Shown here one piece after another: positions 7,600 to 17,985 of a stretch of 22,426 nt of DNA. Each line of letters starts with the position of its first letter. Position 1 is the first letter of the stretch. Source of the DNA: Hofstenia miamia. Its lineage: Eukaryota; Xenacoelomorpha; Acoela; Hofsteniidae. Both the position numbers and the translations under genes were made by a program. Location: assembly GCA_900660155.1 (NCBI GenBank), contig CABFPE010000175.1, forward strand, positions 1,258,210 through 1,280,635. The letters are read 5' to 3'. Below the pieces are notes generated by a model. It was not told the DNA's origin and searched no databases. It saw nothing but the letters and a program-made list of their open reading frames with translations.

Positions 7600-9011
7600 A
7601 ACTAATAGAGATACTGAAAAAACATGCAAAAATATTTAACTATGGTGAGATAAGCGTGGGCAAGGCAGTGGGAGAGACACATGAAATAGTGACAATGACA
7701 GAGGAGCTGATAAGACTGCCATGCAGGAGAGTCCCTGAACACCTGAAAGAAAACTATAACACCATTTTGAATGAATTGATAGACAACAAAATAATAAGGC
7801 CGAGCGAGAGTCCATATGCTGCGCCAACAGTCTTTGTAAAGCAAGGGGATAAATATAGACTCTGTATAGATTTCCAGAAACTCAACGATATTACTAAGAA
7901 AGATGCCTATCCACTCCCGAGAATAGAGGACATCATATATGAAGCCAGTAAGAATAAATACTACACCTGTATAGATTTGTGAAAAGTGTACTGGCAGGTG
8001 CCAATGGAGCCTAAGGACATTGAGAAAACAGCATTTATAACACTGTGCGGGCTATTTGAATGGATGTATATGGCTTTTGGATTATGTAACGCCCCAGCCA
8101 CATTTCAAAGATATGTAATGAAGGTTCTGAAACAGAATAATAAGAAAATCGAAAAAGGGATAAGTGTGTATATAAACAACATATTAATAGCAAGTGACAC
8201 AATTGAAGAACACCTTGATAAACTGGACAGAACATTGAAAATCTTGTATAATTCAGGGTTACGTGTTAATGGAAAGAAATGCGAAATTCTAAAAGAACAA
8301 GTAGTATTCCTGAGGAGACAAATTCAAAAAGGCGAGATAAGAATGAAAAATAATGCAAAAGAAATGATACAAAATATCAGCAGTCCAAAAACAAAAAAGG
8401 ATTTACAGCGAATTATGGGTTTCATTAATTATTATGGTTCATTCATATCCAATGTGGCTCATAAAACAGGCAGAATGACAGAATTACTTAAAAAGAATAA
8501 AAGCTTCGAGTGGACATGGAGAGAACAAGAACAACTAGACAACAAAAAAGACGAGTTAAGTAAGATGCCATCATTGAATACACCCGATTACGACAAAGAA
8601 TTTATCCTGGATTGTGACATGAGTAATGTCACTATAGGAGCATGTCTAGGTCAAATAAAGGATGGCAAAGAAGTGCCCATACAGTTTTTTAGTCGTAAAT
8701 TGAAACAAAGCAAAGAAAACTATGGCTCAACAAAATTGGAAATGTTGGCATTAGTCAAAAGTATAAAGAAATTTCATTACTTTTTAACAGGTCAAACATT
8801 TAAAGTAAGAACAGATAATAGTGGGTTAGCATGGCTAAAAAAGTTTTTGGGGGATAAATCGTCAATTGTATCAAGATGGATTGAATACTTGAATGAATTT
8901 AGATTCAACATAGAGCATCAGAAAGGAACATTGCATAAAAATGCAGATTTTTGGACAGCGCTCCCAGAATACCAGAGAGATATTGAAAAAGTGGATGGTG
9001 AAAAGAAATGA
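7584..9011 (+). pseudogene. pol: Reverse transcriptase-RNase H, inactivated
   Basis: One frame from about 7584 to a TGA at 9009-9011, cut by an in-frame TGA at 7980-7982. RT landmarks in order: R-L-C-I-D-F-Q-K-L-N (about 7855), Y-P-L-P-R-I-E-D (about 7908), the C-I-D-L motif with the first catalytic aspartate just before the TGA, Y-W-Q-V-P after it, and F-G-L-C-N-A-P-A-T-F-Q (about 8075). The polymerase motif expected as Y-x-D-D reads Y-I-N-N (8169-8180), so both metal-binding aspartates are lost. RNase H follows with its D (in D-C-D-M-S-N), E (in K-L-E-M-L-A-L) and D (in R-T-D-N-S) in place, then the G-T-L-H-K-N-A-D tail. The element would copy its RNA to DNA in the particle; this copy could not. 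Confidence 0.9.
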
Positions 9012-9396
9012 TTTCAATTTATGCCACATAATGAGTATACAGAGTTACCCGATATTAATGCAGATAAGAAGGGAAATACAATTATGCCAATAACAATTAA
9101 GGAGGAAATAACCGAAAAAGACATAATTGAAAAACAGAAAACTGATATGATTCTCAGGGATATGCAAGAAAAAATGCATGATGATAATTTGGTGTTAGGA
9201 AAGGAAGCCAAGAGCTATTTTCAAAGATACAAATGGAAGTTAAACAGAAATGGACTTTTGTACATATAGGGAAAGACGTTGAGGATAGCAATTTCTGAAT
9301 ATTACAAAAGAGAATTAGTTAGAAAGGTGCATGAAAACGAGCACTTGGCGATAATACAGACAGAAAACACTTTTAACACTTGGTTTATAATGACAA
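9012..9396 (+). pseudogene. Integrase N-terminal region, truncated
   Basis: In the same frame as RT, continuing after the TGA at 9009. A 75-to-85-residue charged spacer runs to a TAG at 9267-9269; beyond it the frame goes on with a segment like the integrase N-terminus. A His-x3-His pair (9330-9332 and 9342-9344) would be half of the HHCC zinc-binding site. The sequence then ends near 9396 at the inverted LTR-B, so the two cysteines and the DDE catalytic core are absent. Integrase would join the DNA copy to the chromosome; this remnant cannot. The minus-strand pol near 15430-15150 shows the same spacer, which supports the reading. Confidence 0.7.
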
Positions 9397-11587
9397 GTAT
9401 TAGATTCTACATTAATTAACTATATCTTATGTATTAACTCTATTACAACATTAGACATTAATGACCAAGTTCTCTTTAGAAGTAGAAGATATCATCAGGG
9501 TCAGAACCTTAAGTGGTGCCATGCAATTAGGAAGGCAGTGGTTACCAGCAGTGAGCTCTAATGCTATCCCATGGAATTGTTGGAAGTGATCCTAGTGGTG
9601 CTTGCCCTATGTGAATTTGTACAATAATTGCTCTTGTTATTATGAGTAATAAATGGAAGTTTGCAATCGAGCCTGCTTTAGCTTCTTATTCTTATAGATC
9701 TTACATGTAAATAACCCTAAATATAAATAGATACATGGCCATTGGTATATGTGAGCAACTATTATGGTGATAAACTGACCATGAAATAAGTACATCTTTG
9801 AAGCTAAATTAATTATCAAACAATGTAATAATATGCTCATAGGCATTTCTTATGTTTAATAAATCTGTTATATTTATTACCAACAATAAATTTGATCTAA
9901 AATAAAAAGGATAGGCTAAGGTTAGCTATCCAGCTACTTAGAATGCAGAGGTGTATTATCAAGTGAATAGATTGATAGGTAAGCTAAGCAAAGAAAAACT
10001 CCTATGCCTAACATTAACCTAAAGACACACTTTCACTAGACAGGGCAGAGCACTAAATCTGATGTTAAAGCTGATGTCAAGTGTATTAATGGAGAATGAC
10101 TGATATGAAGCAAAGTTAAATCCAAACAATTTATTTCATCAACTAATTATAAATTTCACACCATATTTATAGTTAAATTGTACAATGCTAACATGTGTAA
10201 CATCTTCTACCTATCTTTGATATCCAACTCCTCCATTATTGCAATATAATTGTAATGGTATGCTAGCTGGTAGAGATGTACCATTTTTCAATAGCTTATC
10301 TTCTATATTGTTAAATTAAAATAACTATAATTAATAGATGATATAACAAGCACTATTTTGATGAGGAAGCTTTGCAGTATCCTGACCATACATTGATGGT
10401 TGACCTCCAGGTTAAGCAACAACCACGTCCTTTCATTTCCATTGAATGAGTTCCACCTCTCAGCTCAGGGAAACAACTTATGTGTGCCCTATCCTAGCTC
10501 AGTGCTTAATCAAGGGTCCACACAACTTGACTTAGTTTCAATTTGTAAAGTGTACTATACACTTGCAACCTTGATTTGTCACTAGATGCTTAAATAAATA
10601 TGCAATTAGCCATTACTGAAATATATTGGCTTTTTTTAAATAAAATAAATAAATAGCAGCTTCCTAACATACATGTAATAATCAATACATACAAGGTCAC
10701 ATTATCAGTTAAATTATAGTCATGAATTTGAATCTACTTTCATATAAATACAAAATCCTATGTTTAGCTTACTAGCCTTATATTGAATTCTTGTTCATTT
10801 GTATATGTAAGTAAGGATTAATATTTAGCTAAATGGAAATAAAAACTCCTAATCATACACCTAACCTAAGTGCAGGTACATGGCTTGGAACAAGGAACCT
10901 AGAATCATTCCTGTTATAGGATCCTCACCACTACTGAACACCAACCAATTAGCTGAACATCATAGTTAATAATCAAACCATAGTAAAACTAAAGATAAGA
11001 ATTCTGAAGAATTTTCTTCAACAATCATTACAATGATTTTTGCTCTATTTATAGCTAAAGTGCCTATTGATTTAAAATTTGAAATAATTAGTCTGCTAAG
11101 ATAGCTAAAAATAATGGAAGCAAATTCACCCCCTTTATTTTGCCAAATTAGTTGAATCAACAGATACTAATTATAAATCTTTTCATTGATAATTTCTTAG
11201 TTGCATAATACAAAATTGATCTAAGATGATAATTAATTTTATAGTTTATTTTTAATCACACTCTAGTTTGATCTTAGTTCTTCTTGACTGACTATTCCCT
11301 TTAGCAGCTTGATTCATTTTGGATTATGCTACACATGTACCTGCTTTTCATTTACAATTATTTCTGCAGTTGAATTTCTTCTGTTGATCTTATGCAACAT
11401 GTTAAATTTGGCTATCCAGTAGCTATGCAATTTGGTTGAATCTTTTTCCCAAACCTTTTGCCAAACATATTTATAGCTTATTTACAAAATAGATTCTAAT
11501 TGATATAAAACAAGTCAAGCACAAAATAATCAAAATGAAAATTTTAGTATTGTCAATTTCTCTTTATTTCACCCCAATTATGTCAAA
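9397..11587 (-). mobile_element. Old LTR-B copy, inverted, split by a younger one
   Basis: Read on the minus strand it starts TTTGACATAATT at 11587 and ends near 9397 (..AGAATCTAATA). It aligns by eye with LTR-B on both sides of the insertion at 10196-11333: the CTATAAATATG..TTGATGAA block near 10170, the AGGAGTTTTTC block near 9990, the GGGTTA..ACATGTAAG block near 9710 and CATAATAACAA near 9640. Without the nested copy it is about 1.05 kb, the right size for this family. It abuts the broken integrase frame. The flanks read CAAG and CTTG, which do not match, so either the ends are misplaced, the copy is old, or a rearrangement made the junction. Confidence 0.65.
10196..11333 (-). mobile_element. 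Solo LTR-B with CATG target duplication
   Basis: On the minus strand it starts TGTAGCATAATCC (11333) and ends GATGTTACA (10196). CATG flanks it on both sides, at 10192-10195 and 11334-11337. It lies inside the older inverted LTR-B in the same orientation, and the flanking sequence reads across it into one continuous LTR-B (..GCAGGTA before, TTAGCATTG after, against ACAGGTACTATTCGAATAT at about 2279). There is no coding region between the ends, so it is a solo LTR. Length 1138 bp. Confidence 0.85.
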
Positions 11588-12064
11588 CTTGTTAAACCAA
11601 TAAACTACAATATTAAATACTAGGATGAATTGTGAACACATTATAGATATGTTCAGTAATAAGCAAAAGGGTGCTAACAGTTTAGATGAAATAATTTTCC
11701 CTCACAGACACTCATCTATCATGAGAATAAATAAGATATCAATGAGAGCACAAGATTTTACATTAGATTTTTTTAAGCCTCTGCTTAATAAAACTCACAA
11801 ACAGTTTGAATTTTTAAGTAGTAGTTATGAATTAATTAAATAGCTTATACCTTCTAAAGTAGATGATAAAAATTCTTTAAATTATATATTGGATAATTTT
11901 TTGTATGTGAATTGACTTCTGAAAATTGTAATAATTTGCAACAAAAAAATATTTTTTTGACATACCAGTGGTAGTCATGTTTCTTTACATATAATTTGAA
12001 TTCAAATTTTGTAAACATTACTGTTATTCCAGCTTAGCTGGTAGTTGTTTAATTTAGTAGCTAA
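11588..12064. other. Interval between LTR copies, no clear gene
   Basis: Contains a 72-codon frame at 11625-11843 (+), whose register stays fairly open for another 30 codons beyond its stop. The product is mixed polar and hydrophobic, with no motif I recognise. If the inverted LTR-B had inserted into pol, integrase sequence should resume here; I see none. The interval ends with CTAA, the target duplication of the next solo LTR. Confidence 0.35.
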
Positions 12065-13229
12065 TGTAGCATCATCCAAAAAATAATAGCTGCAACAAAC
12101 AAAGGATTAATGTCAAATGATTATAGTGATTAAAAGATAATCAAAAATATGATTGTAAAATTTAGTTAATGATTCTATTCAATTTTTGTAAGATGCAACT
12201 AAGCTACAATATTGTTCAAATTAAGAAAAACTTGTTAGCCGATCAAGTAATATTTGACAAATTGCAATGAGCGAAATTACACTTACGTAGGAACAGCCAT
12301 ATTGGCAGAAGAATTATTTGAAATTCAAAATCAGCAGGTACTTTAGAAATTTTAAATAAATAGCTTTGAACTAACTAGAAATTTGATGAACAATAAATTC
12401 TTCAGAGTTTATTTTATTTTCATTCTACATTTATCTGGTTTGATTATTTAGTAAAATGTGCAGCTAGGCAAGTTGTTTCAAGTAGTGGCTGGATTCCATC
12501 ACGGGATCGATTCGAAGGGTCCTTGTGCCAGTCACGAAACCACACTCATGTTACAGTTAGGAGTTTTTCGATTCTTGCCTAGTCTGACTATCAATCTATA
12601 CATGTACGAAATACTTAATGCTTGAAACAACTGGATAGTCGAACCCTAGGAGTATATAGATATTCTTAATAATAGGAGACTTGACTATAATCGACCTGAT
12701 AAATGACCTCACATGTATTACTATTAAATGTAAGTATAGGAAACTGCAATCTTATTAGTTAAATTAAAAGCCAGTAGTTTTACAGTAATGGCTACTTGAA
12801 TATTATGTAAATGCAGTTAGTATCAATGCCTGGTTGCTTTACTTGAACAAATCAACAAACACTTTACAAAATTGAGTTTAAGTCAGTTACAACTTGACAC
12901 AAGTGCATGCACTGAGCTAAAGTAAGGCACACATAACTAGTTCCATTTTAGCTGAGATGGTGCAGTGGATTCAGTCATCATTTATGAAAGAGAGGAAATG
13001 TGTTGTGGAGATCAGCATCAGGCAGTAGCCCACAGGAGAACTGAAGAGGAAAAGTCACGCGGCTCCATCACCTAAACAGTGATAGTTACCATTCGATTAA
13101 CTTAACTAGTTAAATAAAAAGGAAAAGTTTGGTGGTTCAATAACTTAGTAACTCCTCACCCACAATTTACTAAGTGATAGTTATCAACAATAATACATGG
13201 TGCAAATAGGCCAGGTGGAGGATGTTACA
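12065..13229 (+). mobile_element. Solo LTR-B with CTAA target duplication
   Basis: Starts TGTAGCATCATCC and ends GGATGTTACA, with CTAA at 12061-12064 and again at 13230-13233. It aligns by eye with the minus-strand copy at 10196-11333 along its whole length: the TAGTGGCTGGATTCCATC block near 12483, the AGGAGTTTTTCG block near 12560, CAGTAATGGCTA near 12783, GCACTGAGCTA near 12910 and GGCACACATAA near 12926. A 1165-bp solo LTR. Confidence 0.85.
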
Positions 13230-13524
13230 CTAAATTTGTATATATAGGGCAAAATTGTGCAAATTCAGTTAACAAAAATTTAATTTCATTCTTTTTGGCT
13301 TAAAACCTTATCACTTTAATTAATAGTTTTTTGCCAGATGACTATGTTACATTAACTTCACAAGCAAGGGAGTAAACAAGATTCCTCTAAATAATTGTTT
13401 GAAATTGATTCTCTAATGCCTGGTAATATTTGTTATTACTCTGGCAGATGCCATGTAATTTCAATGCTGTAAGATTGCTCTTACTCACACTTGTGTATAA
13501 TTCCTACAATCATATCACAATAGT
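13230..13524. other. Short interval, nothing recognised
   Basis: AT-rich, without an open frame of note. It separates the plus-strand solo LTR-B from the minus-strand LTR-A, whose far end is not sharply defined and may reach into this interval. Confidence 0.4.
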
Positions 13525-14529
13525 TAAGGTTTACTCTAACTTCTTGCTGATACAATATTAATTGTATTATTCTCTTGTGTGCTACTCATTAATTGATTAC
13601 TTGAATGCTAATAATTATTTACTACCAGTGATTACTGGTACATTGTACAGACATAAAAGCATTAATTATTTTTGCACTGAACTACTAACAATGCAAGATG
13701 TTAACCAGAGACAGTTTAAAGAATGCAACTTCAAAGAGCTTTATTAATTTATCTCTTTTTACTTTATAAAGGAAGTATGAGTTAACAAATATTCAGTAAT
13801 TCTTCTTTGTCAAAAACCAATGGATATATCTTCTTTCATCAAATGCATGGGCATCAGATTAAAAATTAGTTAAACAGTGTATAAGAGACAGTAATATATC
13901 AAAGTGCATAATTAAGAACATTTGCATTAATCATCACTCATTGTAATGCATTCATTCCAAATTTCACCATCTAGTAATTTGTAGATAACTAATAATGTAT
14001 AGGATAAATTTAATAAGATGTGAAACAACTGATTTTTTTTTCACAATCAATGTCCATCATATTATTGCATCACCACCATTGCCATGAAGTTATTTAGCTA
14101 CTTACATTCATTTAATAATCTGAATATATTTAATATAATTAAAGCATGAAATAAATGCCACTAAAAGTTTATTGGCAATGAATTCTTTACAGCTTGGTTT
14201 TTCAGGTAAATAATTTTTGGTAGTACAATAAAAACACTATGATAACTTACAAGTCATTCACTAGTATTTTTTCAGCTAGGTGTTTGATTTAAATTTTCAA
14301 ATGTCTGCTAAGGCTTGTCTCAGTCAAAAGCCAAGCAAATGACTTCTGGTCAAACATATTTTTAAAACTTGATTCTAATACATTTACAAATCTAAATATC
14401 ACTAAAAATAATTTCTCATTTATATTTAACTCTTTTCCAAGTTAGAGAAGGCACATTAAAGCTTTTACCTTTCTAACTTTGTTGTCTTGATCCTAGACAA
14501 GAATAGCTTTAAGCTTCTATGCTTTCACA
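13525..14529 (-). mobile_element. LTR-A copy 2, 3' LTR of the inverted element
   Basis: On the minus strand it starts TGTGAAAGC at 14529, right after a purine tract, and runs down to about 13525. Landmarks shared with the other copies are AAGCTATTCTTGT, GCAGACATTTGAAAATTTAAAT, GACTTGTAAGT, AAGCTGTAAAG, GGCAATGGTGGT and a GATGATTAATGCAAATG block. It holds a single TGAT (14056-14059) at the site where copy 1 carries its solo LTR-B. The outer end is estimated from the roughly 1.0-kb length of the other copies. Confidence 0.65.
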
Positions 14530-14541
14530 TGCCCCCTCTAG
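14530..14541 (-). promoter_or_regulatory. Polypurine tract before the 3' LTR-A
   Basis: On the minus strand the sequence CTAGAGGGGGCA directly precedes the TG of LTR-A. A run of purines here is the primer site for second-strand DNA synthesis in LTR retroelements. A purine-rich AGCTAAAGGAGGCA precedes the LTR-A at 16968 in the same way, which supports both LTR boundaries. Confidence 0.7.
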
Positions 14542-16305
14542 CAGTTCTACCCTCTCTCCATGGACCAGATTTTTATTAAGTCCTTTGAGTATTCATCTCA
14601 GTATCAGGGTAGTAAAATTGAAGAACTTTCACCAACTTTGTTGGGTTCACCACTTTCTGAAAAAGAAGTTCATATTGTTGCAAACATAATCCTTTGTCAT
14701 TTTCATGGAATTGTTTGTGTTAGCCTGTATCATTGATTTGTTTTCCATTTGTTTCATGATCTCATAGTATTTGATATCATTTATGCCTGCATGTAGGATT
14801 ATTGTCTTCATTTTAGTTTTGTCAAATGCTTTCTTTGCTGTTTATATCTGTTCATGTACTGGTTTTCTGTCTTTAAAGAGATGGTAAGGCATTATTTAGC
14901 CTTCTATGTACATGCATTTGGTGTTGTCTCACTTAGTGCTAGTTTCTTTGATTTTTTGTATGTTGCATCTTGAATTATTTGTTCTGCTTTCCTAAGATCT
15001 CCTCGAATGAGATTTCCTCATGTATGGCTAACTTTACCACTGGCTTTTCCTTGGTTTTTGCATTTTGGCATTACCATTGGGAGTTTTGTTTTTGGATGGG
15101 GTCAGCATATCTGGAGTTGTGATTTTGCCATCGCCTCCTGCCTTCATTATGCCTATTGTTGCTGGATAGTTGCATTTCTTTTATGATATTCAGGAATCAC
15201 AATTCATTTGATTTGACTTTCTATGTACAATAGTCAATTCTCATTGGTTTTCCATTTGTAGCATTTCAAGTACAAGTTGAACTCTTTGCTTATTAGTGTT
15301 TCAGGATTCTTTAATCTTCATCTGATTTACTTTAGGATGTGGTCAGCATGTTGTTTTTGTATTAGCTCCTACTTTATTGTAATTGAAATTATTGTGTTTT
15401 TATCTATATTGATCTCTGGAATGTCCTCATATTGGTTGGGAAATTGAAATTTTTATGCATGTCGCTTTGGGAGCACTGTCCAGAAGTCTGCATTCTTTGC
15501 AATGTGCCTTTCCTATGTTCATTTGTGAATCTTTAATCACTCAGAAATTTAATCCAATGTGAGAACATTGAGGATTTGTCTCCTGAGAACTTTTTGAGGA
15601 ATGATATTCCCATACTGTCCATTTTTACAAAAGAATTCTTTGCCAATCAAAAAAGGGTAAAATTTCTTAGTGCTCTACTAGTGCTAACATCTCTGTCTTG
15701 GATGATGCATAGTTCTTCTCATGCTCTCTCAAATTCCTCATGAACCACTGCACTGGTTCTTCTTGATTGTCCTTTATCTGTGCAACATGTGCCAATTGTG
15801 ACTTTACTCACATTACAGTCAAATATAAATGTTTTCAAGTATTCTTATTTTTTCAATGATGGTGTTTTTGACAGTTCCTTTTTATTAGATCCAGTTCTTC
15901 TTGTTCCTTATAAGTCCATGTGAAGAGAACTTTCTTTCTGAGTAAATTAGCCATTTTGGCAGGCTTCTCTGCTAATCTGGGGATGAATGTACCATAATAA
16001 TTAAAGAAGCTAATAATTTGTTGTAAGTCCTTTTGTTTCTCAGGTTTGCTTATATCTTTGATTATCTGTCTTGTATGTATCTTTATCATTCTATGTTGTA
16101 TCTCTCTCCCCAGGAATATTATCTTTGTTTTTAAGATCTCACACTTATTGCCATTTATTCATAGACTGGCATTTTGTAATATTGTGAGCTTTCTATCAAG
16201 TTTTTCAATATGTTCTACTGTCTTACTCACCACCAAATTGTCATAGATATATGCCTTGTCTATTTTATTATGTCCATCTCACAACATTACTCTCTTTGTG
16301 TTTGG
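14542..16305 (-). pseudogene. pol: Decayed gypsy pol, minus strand
   Basis: A second, more damaged pol related to the one at 7584-9396. It begins (5' truncated) near 16290 around the polymerase motif, where an Y-D-N can still be read. A 78-codon open piece at 15853-16089 covers the region between RT and RNase H, with N-Y-Y-G-T-F-I and F-T-W-T-Y-K-E-Q-E matching N-Y-Y-G-S-F-I and F-E-W-T-W-R-E-Q-E of the plus-strand copy. RNase H traces (D-C-N-V-S-K-V-T-I-G) lie near 15815, the F-S-G-D-K-S-S piece near 15580, K-G-T-L near 15510 and the D-I-P-E-I-N spacer near 15430. Beyond about 15150 I can no longer recognise integrase. Frame shifts and stops are frequent throughout. Confidence 0.8.
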
Positions 16306-16870
16306 TATATCATAATCCATCATAGTAAGCTGCTAAAACTAAGATCAAAAGAAAATTATAATGAAAATTTTAATTAGCAATGATTGTGATTAATGAACTA
16401 CCTAAGAATTAATATACAAATGTACAAGCATGTATCTGTCAGCAAACTATTTGACAAAAATCTGAGGAGGAATTGCTCCTCATTAATTTTAGAAAAAACA
16501 CACAAACTAGTCTACATGAATTTAAATTTTAAAAGCATAAGGTACAATTTATGGTATAATTAGAAGCAAATCAGTGTAAGATTGATGAAGTATAGCCTTT
16601 GAAACCAACTTATTTTACTATTTGTTTATGGTTTAATTATTTAATTGTTATGCATAACTAAGAGGTTCATGTAAAGTAGTTGTCAGGATTCCATGATAGG
16701 GATGATTCAAGGTTCTATTCCTCTGACCATGAAATACATTAGGTAGTTGTATGATTAGGGTTTTCCCCATCTCACTTACCCAACTATCTTTCATTTTCAC
16801 TAATGCATATAGTAAAAAATTCAGAAATGGCTAGCTAGTGAAATGTATGGTACATCTTAACTTTTTTATA
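16306..16870 (+). mobile_element. LTR-B fragment
   Basis: Starts TATATCATAATCC, matching the LTR-B start with TG changed to TA, and shares AAGCTGCTAAA, the AGTTGTCAGGATTCCAT block near 16679 and TGATTAGGGTTTTC near 16752 with the solo copies. It begins exactly where the minus-strand pol stops being recognisable, so its insertion or a recombination probably cut that pol. The last third of the LTR is missing, and no target duplication can be assigned. Confidence 0.6.
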
Positions 16871-16967
16871 TATAAAATATAAATGAGAGATACTGGAAAT
16901 CATTGAAAGAATCACTATCCAAATCAAAAGCAGAGCTGCTTGAATGAAAGCTAAGCTAAAGGAGGCA
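16871..16967 (+). mobile_element. Internal 3' end of an LTR-A element with purine tract
   Basis: GATACTGGAAATCATT through AGCTAAAGGAGGCA lines up by eye with the stretch just before the minus-strand LTR-A (GATACTGAGATGAATACT through CTAGAGGGGGCA). It is about 100 bp of the internal region of another LTR-A element, ending in the polypurine tract. The rest of that element's body is gone. Confidence 0.55.
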
Positions 16968-17985
16968 TTTGACAGAATAAAAATCAAAAGACATTCTTAT
17001 TAGCCTCACCTAAGTTAGAAAAGTTCAAATGTAAGGGCACTTATTTCAACAACAGTGCTTAGCAGTGAAAATATAATAAGAATTTTATTTAGAGCATTAT
17101 TATTTGTAAGTGATTTACAAATAATAACAAAATGTAAATACAGGCCAAAAAAGAATTTTGGCAAACAATAGTTTGACTAAAAGTCAATTGCATAGCTTTT
17201 AGTAAAAATGAGCCATAACAGAAATTTAAATTTATAATTGATTGTTTGATAAAACTAGAAGAGACCTGTAAGTGATTTTTAATGCTTTTTAGTTTATCAG
17301 GAAATTATTGTAGTGAAAAACTAAGCTGTAAGAAGTTCAGTATCAATAAAGTTTTAGTAGACTTCAGTCATTTCTTAAATATACCTTACCTATTGGAGAT
17401 AATAATGAAAATTGTTAACTAAATTTCTACCTAGCTTTGGTGGGGATTTTGATGATGAGCATTTATGTTACATGCTAATATCTATTAGTGGATATTAATG
17501 TCTTAATAATAATCTGATTGTAAATAACATTTAGCAATTTAATTATGCCAATGAATGTGAATGAAATTAATAATGAACTCATTTTATGTTTCATCCAGTA
17601 TAAAATCATTTACAATTTGTACATTATTTAATTATACAAGAGCTGACAATTCTTTATGATCTTTTGTTAGAGGAAATGAAGTTTGTATCACAAGTGATTG
17701 ATGAAGATGACATGATTTAGTATAGAACAATTGATTGTTAATTACTACTTAGTTCAACAAATAACTAAACAAGTAAATTTCAAATATTATCAATTTTCTG
17801 TTTACAATGTAATTATAACTTGAGGTTTTGTTACTGTATTGACAATGAGGTGAATTTCTCTGATCAATGTTAATGGAGTCAACCACAGGTCTCATGTAGG
17901 GAAATGCACTGGAGTGATAAATCTGCTTTAAATGCACCATGTTGTTATAAGCCATTTAAGTCAGCAGTACTTGTAACACCTAAAT
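16968..17985 (+). mobile_element. LTR-A copy 3
   Basis: Starts TTTGACAGAAT after the purine tract and runs about 1.0 kb to around ..CAGTACTTGTAACA. Shared landmarks are CATTCTTATTAGCCTCACC (16993), AGCCATAACAGAAATTTAAAT (17211), GACCTGTAAGTGATTTTTA (17265), TAGCTTTGGTGG (17432), GTTTGTATCACAAGTGATTGATGAAG from about 17681, and GCACCATGTTG..AAGCCATTTAAGTCAGCAG (17934). The TGATGATGAGC near 17450 is another uninterrupted version of the site where copy 1 carries an insertion. Confidence 0.65.

Larger units (their letters stand above)
5468..9396 (+). mobile_element. Gypsy-type gag-pro-pol body, truncated and broken
   Basis: Order of domains: gag with one zinc knuckle, retroviral-type protease, reverse transcriptase, RNase H, integrase N-terminal zinc region. 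RNase H before integrase is the Ty3/gypsy (Metaviridae) order. The body ends at about 9396, where an inverted LTR-B begins, so the integrase core, any env and a 3' LTR are missing. Breaks: two apparent frame changes in the gag leader, frame changes near 7460 and 7580, stops at 7980, 9009 and 9267, and loss of both aspartates of the polymerase motif. I could not find a primer-binding site. Confidence 0.9.

Noticed and set aside
7975..9270. G-to-A hypermutation by a cytidine deaminase as the cause of stops and YINN
   Set aside because: Only a few changes fit, other breaks are indels, and the base composition is AT-rich anyway; it cannot be judged without a sister copy.
9385..11595. CAAG and CTTG as target duplication of the old inverted LTR-B
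   Set aside because: They are reverse complements, not direct copies, and the LTR ends are eroded; not accepted as a duplication.
12957..13030. tRNA-like stretch (GCTGAGATGGTGCAGTGG and a weak B-box-like GAGATCAGCATC)
   Set aside because: It is part of the LTR-B repeat, the boxes fit poorly and no cloverleaf forms.
14647..14811. 54-codon minus-strand frame containing H-A-G-I-N-D-I, reminiscent of an SGNH hydrolase block
   Set aside because: Too short, with no second motif, and located in a decayed pol; a chance resemblance is more likely.
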